19,347 nucleotides of DNA from Acuticoccus sp039189655 (GTDB lineage Bacteria; Pseudomonadota; Alphaproteobacteria; Rhizobiales; Amorphaceae). Every line of letters starts with the position of its first letter. Within the stretch, counting starts at the first letter, position 1. Positions 1 through 8,390 of the stretch are shown here, piece after piece. The stretch spans positions 1-19,347 of the forward strand of contig JBCCYN010000095.1 of the NCBI GenBank assembly GCA_039189655.1. The letters run 5' to 3'. The notes under the pieces were generated by a model. The model did no database searches and was not told the origin of the DNA. It worked only from the letters and a program-made list of their open reading frames with translations. Position numbers and translations under genes: made by a program.

Positions 1-1707
1 GGCTTTGCCGTCCCTTGAAATGATGCGGAAGGCATGGACGTCGACGAGGCCGCAGTCGGTAATTTTAAGCGCCGGGATCACCGGAAGCGCCACGAAGGCG
101 AGTTGAAGGAACGGCTCTTCCAACCTCACGCCCAGGGAAAATGCGGCCTCCCGCAGGTCCCGGAGCGCCGTATGAACCTCCTCAAACGGTTTTGGGCTCA
201 TGAGGCCGGCCACGGGCAACGCTAGCTCGGCAAGAATTTTATCGCCCTCGGCAACCACGAAGCCGCCCTCGATGTCCCGGAGGCGATTGGCTGCGAGCGT
301 CATCGCGCCATAGTCGATCCCCACCACCGCAATGTTGTGGTGATCGTGGCAGACCGTCGATGCGATGGCGCCCCGCTGGATGCCAAACCCGCGCACGAAG
401 CCATTGGAAATATTACCGTTCTTTCCATGCCGCTCGATCACCGTAACCCGCGCCAGGTCCCGGGCAGGGTCGGGCCGCTTGTCGCCTTCCTCGACGGCGA
501 TGGCTTCTTTGAGGTGGGCCGTGATGATTTTTCCCGGAAGGATGCCGATGACGTCGGTGTCCTCGGCATTGCTGGTGGAGCGGAAGGCGGTGGCGTCGAC
601 GGGCGGCGCAATCACGGAATTGCGGCCAATGGGTGGGATTTCGGTGCGCGCTGCGAACGCATTTTCGTCGGCGAGCGCGCCCGCACACAGGACAAACGCG
701 GCGCGACAGTTTTCAAGGGTGTCCACCGCAACAATGTCCGCGCGGCGACCGGGCACGATGGCACCGCGATCCTTGAGGCCGAACGCCTCGGCAGCCGAAA
801 GGCTTCCGATCCGATAGACGTCCACCGGTTCAGCGCCGAGGCGTATGAGCTCCCGGATCATGTGATCGAGATGGCCCTCTTCGACGATGTCGAGGGGATT
901 TCGGTCATCGGTGCAAAGGGCGATGTAGGGAGCCGTGCGGGCGTTGATGATGGGCGCGAGCGCTGCAAGGTCTTTTGATACCGAACCCTCGCGGATGAGG
1001 ATGGTCATACCCTTGGAGAGCTTTTCGAGGGCTTCTGCGGCACTGGTGGCCTCGTGCTCCGTCACGATGCCGGCGGCGATGTAGCCGTTGAGCGGATGGG
1101 CTGACAAAAGCGGAGCGTGGCCATCAATGTGCCCACCGCGGAAAAGTTCAAGCTTTTGAAGGCATTGGGCGTCGCGGGCGATCACGCCCGGGAAATTCAT
1201 GAATTCGGCAAGGCCGATCCCGCTCGGATGACCTCTCAAGTCCTCGATATCGCCTGCCGTTACCGCGGCGCCGGCCGTCTCCATGGCCGTGGAGGGCACG
1301 CAGGAGGAAAGCTGCACCCTTAAATCCATCACCAGATGCTGGCTCGCGTCCTGAAAGTAACGGATGCCAGCGGGGCCGAGCACGTTGGCGAACTCATGGG
1401 GATCGCAGATGGCCGTGGTGATGCCGCGGGGCGTGACGCAGCGGTCGAATTCGAAGGGCGTGACGAGCGAGCTTTCCACGTGAAGGTGCGTGTCGATGAA
1501 GCCCGGCACCAGCGTGAGGCCGGCAGCATCGATGGTGCGCGTTCCCTCGTAGCGATCGTAAACGCCCACGATGGTATCCTCGCAGATCGCCACGTCGCCC
1601 TCCCGCACGGTGCCGGTCATGACGTCGAGGATTTTTGCGCCGCGGATCACCAGATCGGCCGGCTCGTCACCGACCCCTTGGGCAATGCAGCGGGAGAGGT
1701 CAGCCAT
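1..1707 (-). CDS. ade: adenine deaminase (Ade-type amidohydrolase), reaches window edge
   Basis: The product is a cytosolic metal-dependent amidohydrolase that converts adenine to hypoxanthine and ammonia in purine salvage. The reading frame is open for 569 codons from the ATG at 1707 down to base 1, with no stop inside the window, so at most a few C-terminal codons are missing. Visible family signatures are PGFIDTHLHVESS (metal ligands His74 and His76), the CDPHEFANVLG segment near residue 101, GHIDGHAPLL near 192, CTDDR near 265, and a C-terminal domain containing GKNGNISNGFVRGFG and ending ALKITDCGLVDVHAF, as in full-length adenine deaminases of about 570 to 600 residues. It starts 8 bp after the stop of the upstream methyltransferase gene, so the two are probably cotranscribed. 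Large open frames on the opposite strand here are shadows. Confidence 0.93.
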   Translation of the reverse strand, partial: MADLSRCIAQGVGDEPADLVIRGAKILDVMTGTVREGDVAICEDTIVGVYDRYEGTRTIDAAGLTLVPGFIDTHLHVESSLVTPFEFDRCVTPRGITTAICDPHEFANVLGPAGIRYFQDASQHLVMDLRVQLSSCVPSTAMETAGAAVTAGDIEDLRGHPSGIGLAEFMNFPGVIARDAQCLQKLELFRGGHIDGHAPLLSAHPLNGYIAAGIVTEHEATSAAEALEKLSKGMTILIREGSVSKDLAALAPIINARTAPYIALCTDDRNPLDIVEEGHLDHMIRELIRLGAEPVDVYRIGSLSAAEAFGLKDRGAIVPGRRADIVAVDTLENCRAAFVLCAGALADENAFAARTEIPPIGRNSVIAPPVDATAFRSTSNAEDTDVIGILPGKIITAHLKEAIAVEEGDKRPDPARDLARVTVIERHGKNGNISNGFVRGFGIQRGAIASTVCHDHHNIAVVGIDYGAMTLAANRLRDIEGGFVVAEGDKILAELALPVAGLMSPKPFEEVHTALRDLREAAFSLGVRLEEPFLQLAFVALPVIPALKITDCGLVDVHAFRIISRDGKA

Positions 1708-1715
1708 GGCGGCGG

Positions 1716-2522
1716 CTACCGGCCTTCCTTGCGGGCAATCAAGGTAACGAAGGGAAGGAAGCCGTAGAGCGTGCCGGACGACGCGCGGCGCTCGTATTCG
1801 GCGCGCAGGGCATCGGCAAGTTCGCGCCCGATGATGCCGCTGTCGGCGAGGTATTTTCCGGAAAGTTCCACCCAGGACAATCCACCGCCGCCGCCGAAAT
1901 CGAGCCGGTTGGTGATCTCGAATACGTCCACCTCAAGGCCCGCATAGGTGGCAAGGGGCCGGAGCTTGGAGGTGAGGTGGGGATCGGTCACGAAGTGTCG
2001 CCGAAAAATGGCGGCGCACGCGTCGAGGGGATCGCCCTCGCAGGAGGCCAAGGTGAGCTTTGACCAATCGGCGTCGCAAATCACCACCTGGCCGCCCGGG
2101 CGCGTGACGCGCACAGCCTCGTCGATGAGGGTGCCGGGATCGGGAACGTGGCTCAAAACGGTATGGAAGATCGACACGTTGACGGTTTCGTCAGCGAGCT
2201 CCAGGCGCGTGCCGTCACCATCGAGGAAGGTGAGATTGGAAAGCTCCTTGGCCCGGCGGCGAGCCTCGGTGACGAGCTTTGCGGCGGGCTCGACCCCCTT
2301 TACCGCCACGTCGATATAGCGCTCTGCAATGCGCCGGGTGATGGCGCCCGTCCCGGACCCGATGTCCAGGATCGTTGCCGCTTCGGGGACGCTGAGCCGG
2401 TTGAGGTAGCCGTCGATGATGGACACCATCTGCGGGTCGGCGGCGCGGCGCTCCAGCGACTCGATGATGACTTTCAGCGTTGCGTCGTCGACGGTTGAAA
2501 GATCTTGGAAGGGGTCCGCCAT
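1716..2522 (-). CDS. class I SAM-dependent methyltransferase
   Basis: This is a 268-residue soluble methyltransferase of the UbiE/Methyltransf_11-like class; the substrate cannot be told from sequence. The SAM-binding fold begins with motif I, ILDIGSGTGAITRR, near residues 55 to 69. An acidic residue of the second strand follows in GVEPAAKL, then the LDGDGTRLELAD segment, and a post-motif region FHTVLSHVPDPGTLIDEAVRVTRPGG typical of this class. The C-terminal third is less conserved and probably contributes to substrate binding. The start ATG at 2522 gives a normal length. The gene lies directly upstream of adenine deaminase (8-bp gap, same strand), which suggests joint transcription, but no known pathway links the two functions. 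Confidence 0.85.
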   Translation of the reverse strand: MADPFQDLSTVDDATLKVIIESLERRAADPQMVSIIDGYLNRLSVPEAATILDIGSGTGAITRRIAERYIDVAVKGVEPAAKLVTEARRRAKELSNLTFLDGDGTRLELADETVNVSIFHTVLSHVPDPGTLIDEAVRVTRPGGQVVICDADWSKLTLASCEGDPLDACAAIFRRHFVTDPHLTSKLRPLATYAGLEVDVFEITNRLDFGGGGGLSWVELSGKYLADSGIIGRELADALRAEYERRASSGTLYGFLPFVTLIARKEGR

Positions 2523-2959
2523 GGTGGGAAAATCGCGCTAGAGGTTGCCGGGTTTACGGTGGTCGCCGGCGACGAGGTGGATCGTTTCGCGCCGCGCGGA
2601 GACCAACTCACCCATAGAGCGCACCAACGGGTGGCGAGACAACCCGTGTCATCCCGTCACGAAGTCCGTGGCGTTGGATTGGCATCGCGGGCGCTGGAAA
2701 CATGAACTCGCTGAAAAACGGCTCTCGTATGCCAAACCTGATGGGCGTCACTTATTGCAGTACCGTCGCCGCGGAATTCAAGGTCTGCAAAAAACGCCGG
2801 TAAGCATCTGATTCTATATTGGTTTTGAACCAACCACCGTTCGCAGGAGCGAGCGTCAAAATGGCTGGAGTTCAGAACCACTGAACAACGACGCTACTGC
2901 GCGTCGCCGTTGCGGGACCCGGGCCGTCGGGATGCCCCGATAGGCCGGGGCGGCGGCTG
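2523..2959. other. 437-bp intergenic region without a supported gene
   Basis: This stretch separates the L,D-transpeptidase gene from the methyltransferase gene, both on the minus strand. The short open frames in it match no family I recognise and lack convincing ribosome binding sites. It should contain the promoter for the methyltransferase–ade unit (near 2523 to 2700) and the 3' end of the transpeptidase transcript, where two hairpins are visible (2889-2906 and 2934-2951). Confidence 0.6.
2889..2951 (-). terminator. possible terminator region after the L,D-transpeptidase gene
   Basis: Reading on the minus strand from the transpeptidase stop, there is first a perfect 6-bp hairpin (GCCCCG, 6-base loop, CGGGGC; 2951 to 2934) and then a second perfect 6-bp hairpin (CGACGC arms around a 6-base loop; 2906 to 2889). 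The second is followed by the T-rich TTGTTC. The T tract is weak, so this is a tentative intrinsic terminator. Confidence 0.35.
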
Positions 2960-4327
2960 TCAGTTAAAGACGGATCCGGCCCGGCGGAAAATGCCACGGC
3001 TTCCCTTGGCAAGGCCTGAGAAGAAACCGCCCTCTTCCTTAGCGGCCGGGGCGTATGCGAGCGGCTCCACCGGCGTCACGTTGGCCTGGGGGGTGGTTGC
3101 CGCATTGGCCGTAGCCACCTGGGGCGACGCTTGCGCCGCAGATGGCGCTACCTCAGGTGCGGCGGCGGGGGCGGCGTCGATGCCGGATGTGGACGCCACC
3201 GGGGCGGCGCTGCCGCGCTTGAACGGATTCGGGAACCTCAGCCCGCCTCGCTTCGCCGATGCGGTTTGGATGCCTGCCGCCCGGGGCGCAGGACGGGGGA
3301 CCGGGGTGCCGACGGACGCCACTTGCGTTGCCACTAGGTCCGATGCCGCCGGGGTCTCGGTGCTCTCATCCTCGCCGGAGCGGGAGCGGTCGAAGAACGA
3401 GGCAATGGCCTTTTCGCGCTCGGCCCAGCGATCGTCGCGATCCTTTTTCGCCACAGCCCGCGTGATCAGCTTTTGCCGCTTTTCAAGGTCCGACTGGGTT
3501 TTGGCGGCGACGAGTTGCTCCACATCGTCGGCCACATCATAGGCCGGGCAATCCTGCCGCGCGCTGAAGCGACCGTCTTCCGGTGTGGCGTTAAAAACGT
3601 AGCGCCTGCCGCACACGTCCACGTCCGGCTCGGCCCGCGTCACCTCGAAATGGTCCGAGCCCTCTTTGAGCATTTCCCAGAAGGCGAGGTGCTTGTTGTC
3701 GGCGTGGCGCGCCATGTTTTCCGGCGTCATGCGGAAGGGGAAGGCCTGGATCTGGAAACCCTGCTGGCCGCCGCGGAACGCTTCGCGGGCGAGGGCGTAG
3801 ATTTCTTCGATCTGGTCGTCTTCCATGGCGTAGCAGCCGCGCGAAGAACAATCGCCGTGCACCATGAGGTGAGAGCCGGTGCGATTGTGGCTGCGGTCAA
3901 ACTGGTTCGGGAAGCCGATATTGAAGGACAGGTGATAGGACGAGTTCGGGTTCATCTGTCCCGGCGTGACGGTGTAAAAACCCTCGGGGGCCTGCCGATC
4001 GCCTTCTTTGAATTTCGGGCCGAGTTCGCCGGACCATGCGCAGATCTCATACTCTTTGAGCATCTGGTAGCGGCCTGAACGGTCCCGCTTCCACACTTCC
4101 AGCGCGCTTTCTTCCTTAAAAATGCGCACCAGGATGGGGGAACGCTGGTCCATGCCCATCTTGCTGATTTTGCGCTTTAACTCATGGGTCAGCGGTGCGA
4201 GGTGCGCTCCTTCGGTGGCCAGCTCACTCACCTGGCAACCGGCAAGGACGAGAGCCGCGAGCGAGGCGCCTAGCAGGGCGCGCGGAATACGGAACTTCTT
4301 GACCGAGCGGTGAACGCTAAGCGTCAT
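2960..4327 (-). CDS. YafK-type L,D-transpeptidase-family lipoprotein (YkuD domain)
   Basis: This is a 455-residue envelope protein. A basic N-terminus and hydrophobic stretch end in a lipobox LVLAG-C (Cys31), so it is probably a lipoprotein facing the periplasm. The YkuD catalytic domain spans about residues 60 to 260. It shows EGFYTV near 115 and the active-site signature HGDCSSRGCYAM with His157 and catalytic Cys165. The subtype is that of E. coli YafK (DpaA/LdtF), which acts on the bond between peptidoglycan and Braun lipoprotein; whether this protein forms crosslinks or cleaves them is not decidable here. After about residue 290 there is a charged helical stretch and then roughly 130 residues rich in Ala, Pro, Thr and Gly, likely disordered. 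Its neighbour downstream of transcription is the methyltransferase; accA lies upstream with a 145-bp gap. Confidence 0.88.
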   Translation of the reverse strand: MTLSVHRSVKKFRIPRALLGASLAALVLAGCQVSELATEGAHLAPLTHELKRKISKMGMDQRSPILVRIFKEESALEVWKRDRSGRYQMLKEYEICAWSGELGPKFKEGDRQAPEGFYTVTPGQMNPNSSYHLSFNIGFPNQFDRSHNRTGSHLMVHGDCSSRGCYAMEDDQIEEIYALAREAFRGGQQGFQIQAFPFRMTPENMARHADNKHLAFWEMLKEGSDHFEVTRAEPDVDVCGRRYVFNATPEDGRFSARQDCPAYDVADDVEQLVAAKTQSDLEKRQKLITRAVAKKDRDDRWAEREKAIASFFDRSRSGEDESTETPAASDLVATQVASVGTPVPRPAPRAAGIQTASAKRGGLRFPNPFKRGSAAPVASTSGIDAAPAAAPEVAPSAAQASPQVATANAATTPQANVTPVEPLAYAPAAKEEGGFFSGLAKGSRGIFRRAGSVFN

Positions 4328-4472
4328 GCATATGCCCCACAGTGACCGGCGAAAATTACACCTCCGCCACCATTGCGCTCTACCGAACGAGCGACCGGCT
4401 TACAAATGGAGAAGCGAGCTTGCGGCAGCCTGACCGAGCGGTTGCGCGTCAGCTGTGTGAAATTAGCAACGC

Positions 4473-5429
4473 TCAAGCATCAAGTGTGCGTCCGATTGCC
4501 AAAAATCGCTGCGAACGCGAGGACTTAAGGACTTTGGGGTCGAGCTCTAAAAGTTCAGAGAGCGCGCGGTGAATTGAATCTCCGATAGCATCGATTGCGG
4601 CAAAAGAACGGCGGTGCGCGCCGCCGATGGGCTCATCCACCACTTCATCCACGACGCCAAGCTTCAACAAATCGTGGGCAGTGATTTTGAGGTTCGACGC
4701 TGCCTCCTGGGCCCGCCCCGCGTCGCGCCACAAAATGGAGGCCGCGCCCTCGGGCGAGATGACCGAATAGACGGCGTGCTCCAGCATCACCACGAGGTTT
4801 GCGGTGGCAAGGGCAAGGGCGCCGCCGGAGCCCCCCTCACCGATGATGACGGCCACGGAGGGGACGGTGAGGACAAGCGCTTGTTCTGTGGCGCGGGCAA
4901 TCGCCTCGGCTTGGCCGCGCTCCTCCGCGCCAATCCCCGGGTAGGCGCCGGCGGTGTCGATGAGGGTCACCACAGGGAGCCTGAAACGCTCCGCCAGCTG
5001 CATGATGCGCTTTGCCTTGCGGTAGCCCTCCGGGCGCGCCATGCCGAAATTGTGCTTTAGGCGAGATTCGGTATCGGCGCCCCGCTCCGTGCCCAGGACG
5101 GCGATGGAGCGCCCTCGAAAACGGCCCACACCGGCAAGAACGGCAGCGTCTTCGGCGAAGGAGCGATCCCCTGCCAAGGGCGAAAAGTCCTCCACCAGCC
5201 GCGAGACATAGTGGGACGCGTGGGGCCTGTCCGGGTGCCGCGCCACCTCGGTTTTCTGCCAAGGCGTGAGCTTGGCGTAGATGTCCGCCAGCGCCCGCTC
5301 GGCTTTATCCTCCAGCTTGGCGATCTCGTCGGCAGCATCGACGGCCGAGCCGTCGCCCACGGCCCGCAGTTCGGCAATTTTGCCGAAAACGTCGGCCACC
5401 GGCTTTTCAAATTCGAGGAAGGTGCGCAT
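4473..5429 (-). CDS. accA: acetyl-CoA carboxylase carboxyltransferase subunit alpha
   Basis: This is the alpha subunit of the carboxyltransferase half of acetyl-CoA carboxylase, which with AccD transfers CO2 from biotin to acetyl-CoA to make malonyl-CoA for fatty acid synthesis. I chose the ATG at 5429 because the family begins MRT(Y/F)L-FEKP; this gives 318 residues, the usual length. A longer frame starting at 5489 adds 20 residues with no family match and would overlap the xerD stop. Visible motifs are KHNFGMARPEGYRKA near 125 to 139, LIDTAGAYPG near 156, the oxyanion-type glycine segment GEGGSGGALA at 198 to 207, and ISPEGAASILWRD near 224 to 236. The gene lies 56 bp downstream of xerD on the same strand, an arrangement common in alphaproteobacteria. 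Confidence 0.96.
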   Translation of the reverse strand: MRTFLEFEKPVADVFGKIAELRAVGDGSAVDAADEIAKLEDKAERALADIYAKLTPWQKTEVARHPDRPHASHYVSRLVEDFSPLAGDRSFAEDAAVLAGVGRFRGRSIAVLGTERGADTESRLKHNFGMARPEGYRKAKRIMQLAERFRLPVVTLIDTAGAYPGIGAEERGQAEAIARATEQALVLTVPSVAVIIGEGGSGGALALATANLVVMLEHAVYSVISPEGAASILWRDAGRAQEAASNLKITAHDLLKLGVVDEVVDEPIGGAHRRSFAAIDAIGDSIHRALSELLELDPKVLKSSRSQRFLAIGRTLDA

Positions 5430-5485
5430 CGCCTGCCATTTGCCCATCGGATGCGGGCGGAACGTGATTACCGAGGCATACGCTG

Positions 5486-6388
5486 TCAAGGACGGGGGCG
5501 TAAAGAAAGAGGGTGGCAGTCCGCAAGGACGGCCGCCAGCTGCTCTTCCTGGACGTGGGTGTAGATTTCTGTGGTGGAAAGATCCTGGTGTCCGAGGAGG
5601 ACCTGCACCACGCGAAGGTCGGCGCCCCGGGACAGAAGGTGCGTGGCAAAGGCATGGCGAAGGACGTGGGGCGAGACGGCGGCGGGGGAAAGGCCGGCGG
5701 CGGTGGCGAGAATTTTGAGTTCGCGGGCAAAGGCTTGCCGCGTCAGGTGCCCGCTGGAGGAATGGGCTGGGAAGAGAAATTTGGGTGCCGCGACCGGCTC
5801 AGTGCGCACCGCACGCCAACGATCCACCGCGGCCAGCGCTGCATCGGTGAGTGGTGCAACCCGCTCGCGCCCCCCTTTACCGCGAACGATCATGGTTGTT
5901 TTGCCGGCGCGGATAGCGCCTTCCGGCAGTGACACCAGCTCGCTGACGCGCAGTCCTGCCGCATAAAGAATTTCCACAAGCGCCAGCCTTCGAACGGCGG
6001 CCGGATCGCCCGCTGCCGCAGCTTCGAGCGCCACTGCAAGTAGCCGCTCCACCTCGACGACCGAAAGGATCTTTGGGAGCGGCTTTTCCCGCTTCGGCCC
6101 AACGGCCCTCGCACCAGGGTCGTCCCCCCGCGCCCCTTCCCCATAGAGGAAGCGCAGGTATCGGCGCACGGCGGAAAGCCGACGATTTTGGGTGCTCTTC
6201 GCTTCTCCGTCCTTCGCGAGCACGGCCAGAAACGCTTGGATATCGTCCTCGTCCGCCATATCGGGCCGCCGCCCGCGGTCGATGCATACGGCGCTGAAGC
6301 GCAAAAGGTCGCGCCGGTAGGCGTCCAGCGTATGGGGCGAAGCATCCCGCTCCACCGCCATCATCTCCAAACACGCCGCCACCGCCAC
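5486..6388 (-). CDS. xerD: site-specific tyrosine recombinase XerD
   Basis: This tyrosine recombinase acts with XerC at the dif site to resolve chromosome dimers at division. The frame is open further upstream, but the GTG at 6388 is preceded by a strong GGAGG seven bases away and gives 300 residues, the normal size. The N-terminal SAM-like core-binding domain (about 1 to 90) contains ASPHTLDAYRRDL. The catalytic domain carries Arg147 (AAGLRVSEL), Lys171 (GKGGRER), His241 and Arg244 (HVLRHAFATHLL), His267 (LLGHQDLSTTEIYTH) and Tyr276, the complete active-site set. Its position next to accA and divergent from aroK matches the conserved chromosomal order, so it is the housekeeping recombinase rather than an element integrase. 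Confidence 0.94.
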   Translation of the reverse strand: MAVAACLEMMAVERDASPHTLDAYRRDLLRFSAVCIDRGRRPDMADEDDIQAFLAVLAKDGEAKSTQNRRLSAVRRYLRFLYGEGARGDDPGARAVGPKREKPLPKILSVVEVERLLAVALEAAAAGDPAAVRRLALVEILYAAGLRVSELVSLPEGAIRAGKTTMIVRGKGGRERVAPLTDAALAAVDRWRAVRTEPVAAPKFLFPAHSSSGHLTRQAFARELKILATAAGLSPAAVSPHVLRHAFATHLLSRGADLRVVQVLLGHQDLSTTEIYTHVQEEQLAAVLADCHPLSLRPRP

Positions 6389-6630
6389 GGCCGCCCCTCC
6401 ACCCGGTTGCCGGGGCAGGTTGCGGGCGCTTTTGCCCAGGGTGCCGCGGCGTTCACAGGGGGTGAGCGTACGGCAACGGTCTTGCAAAGCACTAAAAAGG
6501 TCCGTTGCAAGTTGAAAGGCCCCGCGCGATGACCTGGTTGAGGAGATCGCACGAAGCGTCTTGCGCTCGGCGGCGCAATTGTGTCCGTTTGGAAGGACGA
6601 GGGAGGCGGCGACGCCGCGGATTGGGAGCC
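6389..6630. promoter_or_regulatory. divergent intergenic region xerD / aroK
   Basis: This 242-bp region lies between the GTG of xerD and the ATG of aroK, which are transcribed away from each other, so promoters for both units must lie here. I see no convincing -35/-10 pair by eye. The xerD ribosome binding site occupies roughly 6396 to 6400 on the minus strand. Confidence 0.5.
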
Positions 6631-7227
6631 ATGGACACACACGGCGTCGGCGTTTCGCAAGCACCGGGGCAATCGCGGCAGAGCGTGGACGAGAATATTG
6701 TCCTCGTGGGGCTTCCGGGGGCCGGCAAATCCAGCGTCGGCAGGCGCCTGGCGGCACGCTTGGGCGTTCCCTTTACCGATGCGGACGCTGAGATCGAGGC
6801 GGCCGCAGGCATGTCCATTGCCGACATTTTCGCTGCCCACGGCGAGGCTGCCTTTCGCGAAGGGGAAGCGCGGGTCATCGGCAGGCTGTTGCGGGAAGGC
6901 CCCCAGGTCGTTGCCACCGGGGGCGGCGCGTTCATGTCCAAGGAAACGCGGGACGCCATCTCCGCCAATGGCATCTCGGTGTGGCTCGATGCCTCCACCG
7001 ACGTCCTTCTGTCGCGTATCGTGCGGCGGTCCCACCGACCGCTCTTCCACGACGTGGACCCCCGCGCCAAGCTCATCCAGCTGCGCGCCGAGCGCGATCC
7101 GGTGTTTGCCCAAGCGGCGATCCGCATCACCTCCTCCGCCGGCCCCCACGAGCGGGTGGTCAACCGCATCGTAAAGGCCCTGCGCGCCCGGGGAAGCGTG
7201 CGCAAAGGCCGGCCGGGACCATCATGA
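6631..7227 (+). CDS. aroK: shikimate kinase
   Basis: The enzyme phosphorylates shikimate at the 3-hydroxyl with ATP, the fifth step of chorismate biosynthesis. From the ATG at 6631 (GGGAG just upstream) the protein has 199 residues, slightly longer than the usual 170 to 180 because of a 20-residue N-terminal extension common in alphaproteobacteria. The Walker A motif is GLPGAGKSS at 27 to 35 (Lys33). The shikimate-binding Asp lies in DADAEIE (Asp52), followed by a glycine triad in ATGGGAF and the lid-region Arg in RRSHRPLF. The open frame extends to 6505, but the extra residues are Arg-rich and unlike the family. The stop TGA overlaps the aroB start as ATGA, indicating translational coupling. 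Confidence 0.94.
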   Translation: MDTHGVGVSQAPGQSRQSVDENIVLVGLPGAGKSSVGRRLAARLGVPFTDADAEIEAAAGMSIADIFAAHGEAAFREGEARVIGRLLREGPQVVATGGGAFMSKETRDAISANGISVWLDASTDVLLSRIVRRSHRPLFHDVDPRAKLIQLRAERDPVFAQAAIRITSSAGPHERVVNRIVKALRARGSVRKGRPGPS

Positions 7228-8363
7228 TGTCCACCGTGGAAACCGCCCCTTCCAACGAAGAAAGACGGTGCGTCAGCATTCCGCTACCCGGGCGGGCCTA
7301 CGACGTGCTGATCGGCGATGACCTTTTGGAGGACGCGGGCACCCTTATTGCGGCCCGTTGCGGCCGGCGCCGGGCGATGGTGGTCAGCGATGAGATTGTC
7401 GCCCCGCTCCACCTTAAAACCCTCGATGGGGCGCTCAAGGCTGCCGGCATCGAGACACAGACCCACATCGTGCCCGCTGGCGAAGGCGCAAAATCCTGGG
7501 CTTTGCTCACCAAACTGACCGATGACATCCTTGCCGCGAAGCTGGAACGGCGCGACGTGGTGATCGCGCTGGGCGGCGGCGTGGTGGGGGATCTTGCCGG
7601 ATTTGCCGCTGCCATCGCCCGGCGCGGCATGCCCTTTGTGCAGGTGCCGACGACGCTCCTGGCGCAGGTGGATTCGGCCGTGGGCGGCAAGACCGGCATC
7701 AACAATGCTGAGGGCAAAAACCTTATCGGTGCCTTCCATCAGCCGGCGCTGGTGATCTCCGACATGGGAACGCTAAAAACCCTTCCCGATCGGCAACGGC
7801 GGTCCGGCTATGCTGAGATTGCCAAGGCAGCGCTCATCAATGATCCGGCGGCCTTCGACAGGCTTGAGCGCCTCGGTGCCCGAGCGTTGACCGATGACCT
7901 GAGCACCACCATCGGAACGGCGGTGCGGACCAAAGCGGAAATCGTACTGAAGGACGAACTGGAGGCCGGCGAGCGGGCGCTCCTCAATCTTGGTCACACC
8001 TTCGCCCACGCCATCGAGCAGTGCGCCGGCTACGATGGGCGCATTGCCCATGGCGAAGCGGTGGGGCTCGGCATATGCCTCGCCTTCCGCCTGTCCACGA
8101 ACTTGGGCATCTGCCCCCGTCCGGACGCGGAACGAGCGGCGGCACACATCGCCGCGGTGGGCCTTCCCACCACCTTCGCGCAGCTTCCCTTGCGGCCCTC
8201 CCAGCCAGAAATTCAATCGGCTATGACCCAGGATAAGAAGGTTATGGACGGCGTGGTGCGGTTCGTCCTCGTGCGCGGCATCGGCAAAGCGTTTGTGTCC
8301 CAGGGCGTAGAACCCCAGATTATCTCGAAATTTCTTCAGGAGGAGGGCTTGGCGTCATCATGA
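7224..8363 (+). CDS. aroB: 3-dehydroquinate synthase
   Basis: The enzyme is NAD- and metal-dependent and converts DAHP to 3-dehydroquinate, the second step of the shikimate pathway. Two consecutive ATG codons (7224 and 7227) are possible starts; the first overlaps the aroK stop. The product is 379 residues, normal for the family. Motifs include the NAD-binding ALGGGVVGDLAGF near 115 to 127, PTTLLAQVDSAVGGKTGIN near 142 to 160, and the metal ligands Glu198 (YAEIAK), His258 (NLGHTFAHAIE) and His276 (AHGEAVG). It sits between aroK and a CorC-type gene in an operon widely conserved in alphaproteobacteria. Confidence 0.96.
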   Translation: MMSTVETAPSNEERRCVSIPLPGRAYDVLIGDDLLEDAGTLIAARCGRRRAMVVSDEIVAPLHLKTLDGALKAAGIETQTHIVPAGEGAKSWALLTKLTDDILAAKLERRDVVIALGGGVVGDLAGFAAAIARRGMPFVQVPTTLLAQVDSAVGGKTGINNAEGKNLIGAFHQPALVISDMGTLKTLPDRQRRSGYAEIAKAALINDPAAFDRLERLGARALTDDLSTTIGTAVRTKAEIVLKDELEAGERALLNLGHTFAHAIEQCAGYDGRIAHGEAVGLGICLAFRLSTNLGICPRPDAERAAAHIAAVGLPTTFAQLPLRPSQPEIQSAMTQDKKVMDGVVRFVLVRGIGKAFVSQGVEPQIISKFLQEEGLASS

Positions 8364-8390
8364 CCCGGCTTGCCGTCTGAGGGCGGACCC

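Noticed and set aside
337..978. A 213-codon open frame on the plus strand
   Set aside because: It lies wholly antisense to adenine deaminase, whose translation matches its family throughout; the plus frame matches nothing and is a high-GC shadow.
2657..2881. A 74-codon minus-strand open frame in the gap after the L,D-transpeptidase gene
   Set aside because: It has no family match and no convincing ribosome binding site.
5430..5489. N-terminal 20-residue extension of AccA
   Set aside because: The extension does not resemble the family and would overlap the xerD stop; the ATG at 5429 gives the standard N-terminus.
5486..6388. XerD-type recombinase considered as a phage or island integrase
   Set aside because: Its length, sequence and accA neighbourhood are those of the chromosomal housekeeping XerD.
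6389..6757. N-terminal 123-codon extension of XerD
   Set aside because: A well-placed GGAGG precedes GTG 6388 and the resulting 300 residues equal the family length; the upstream codons match nothing.
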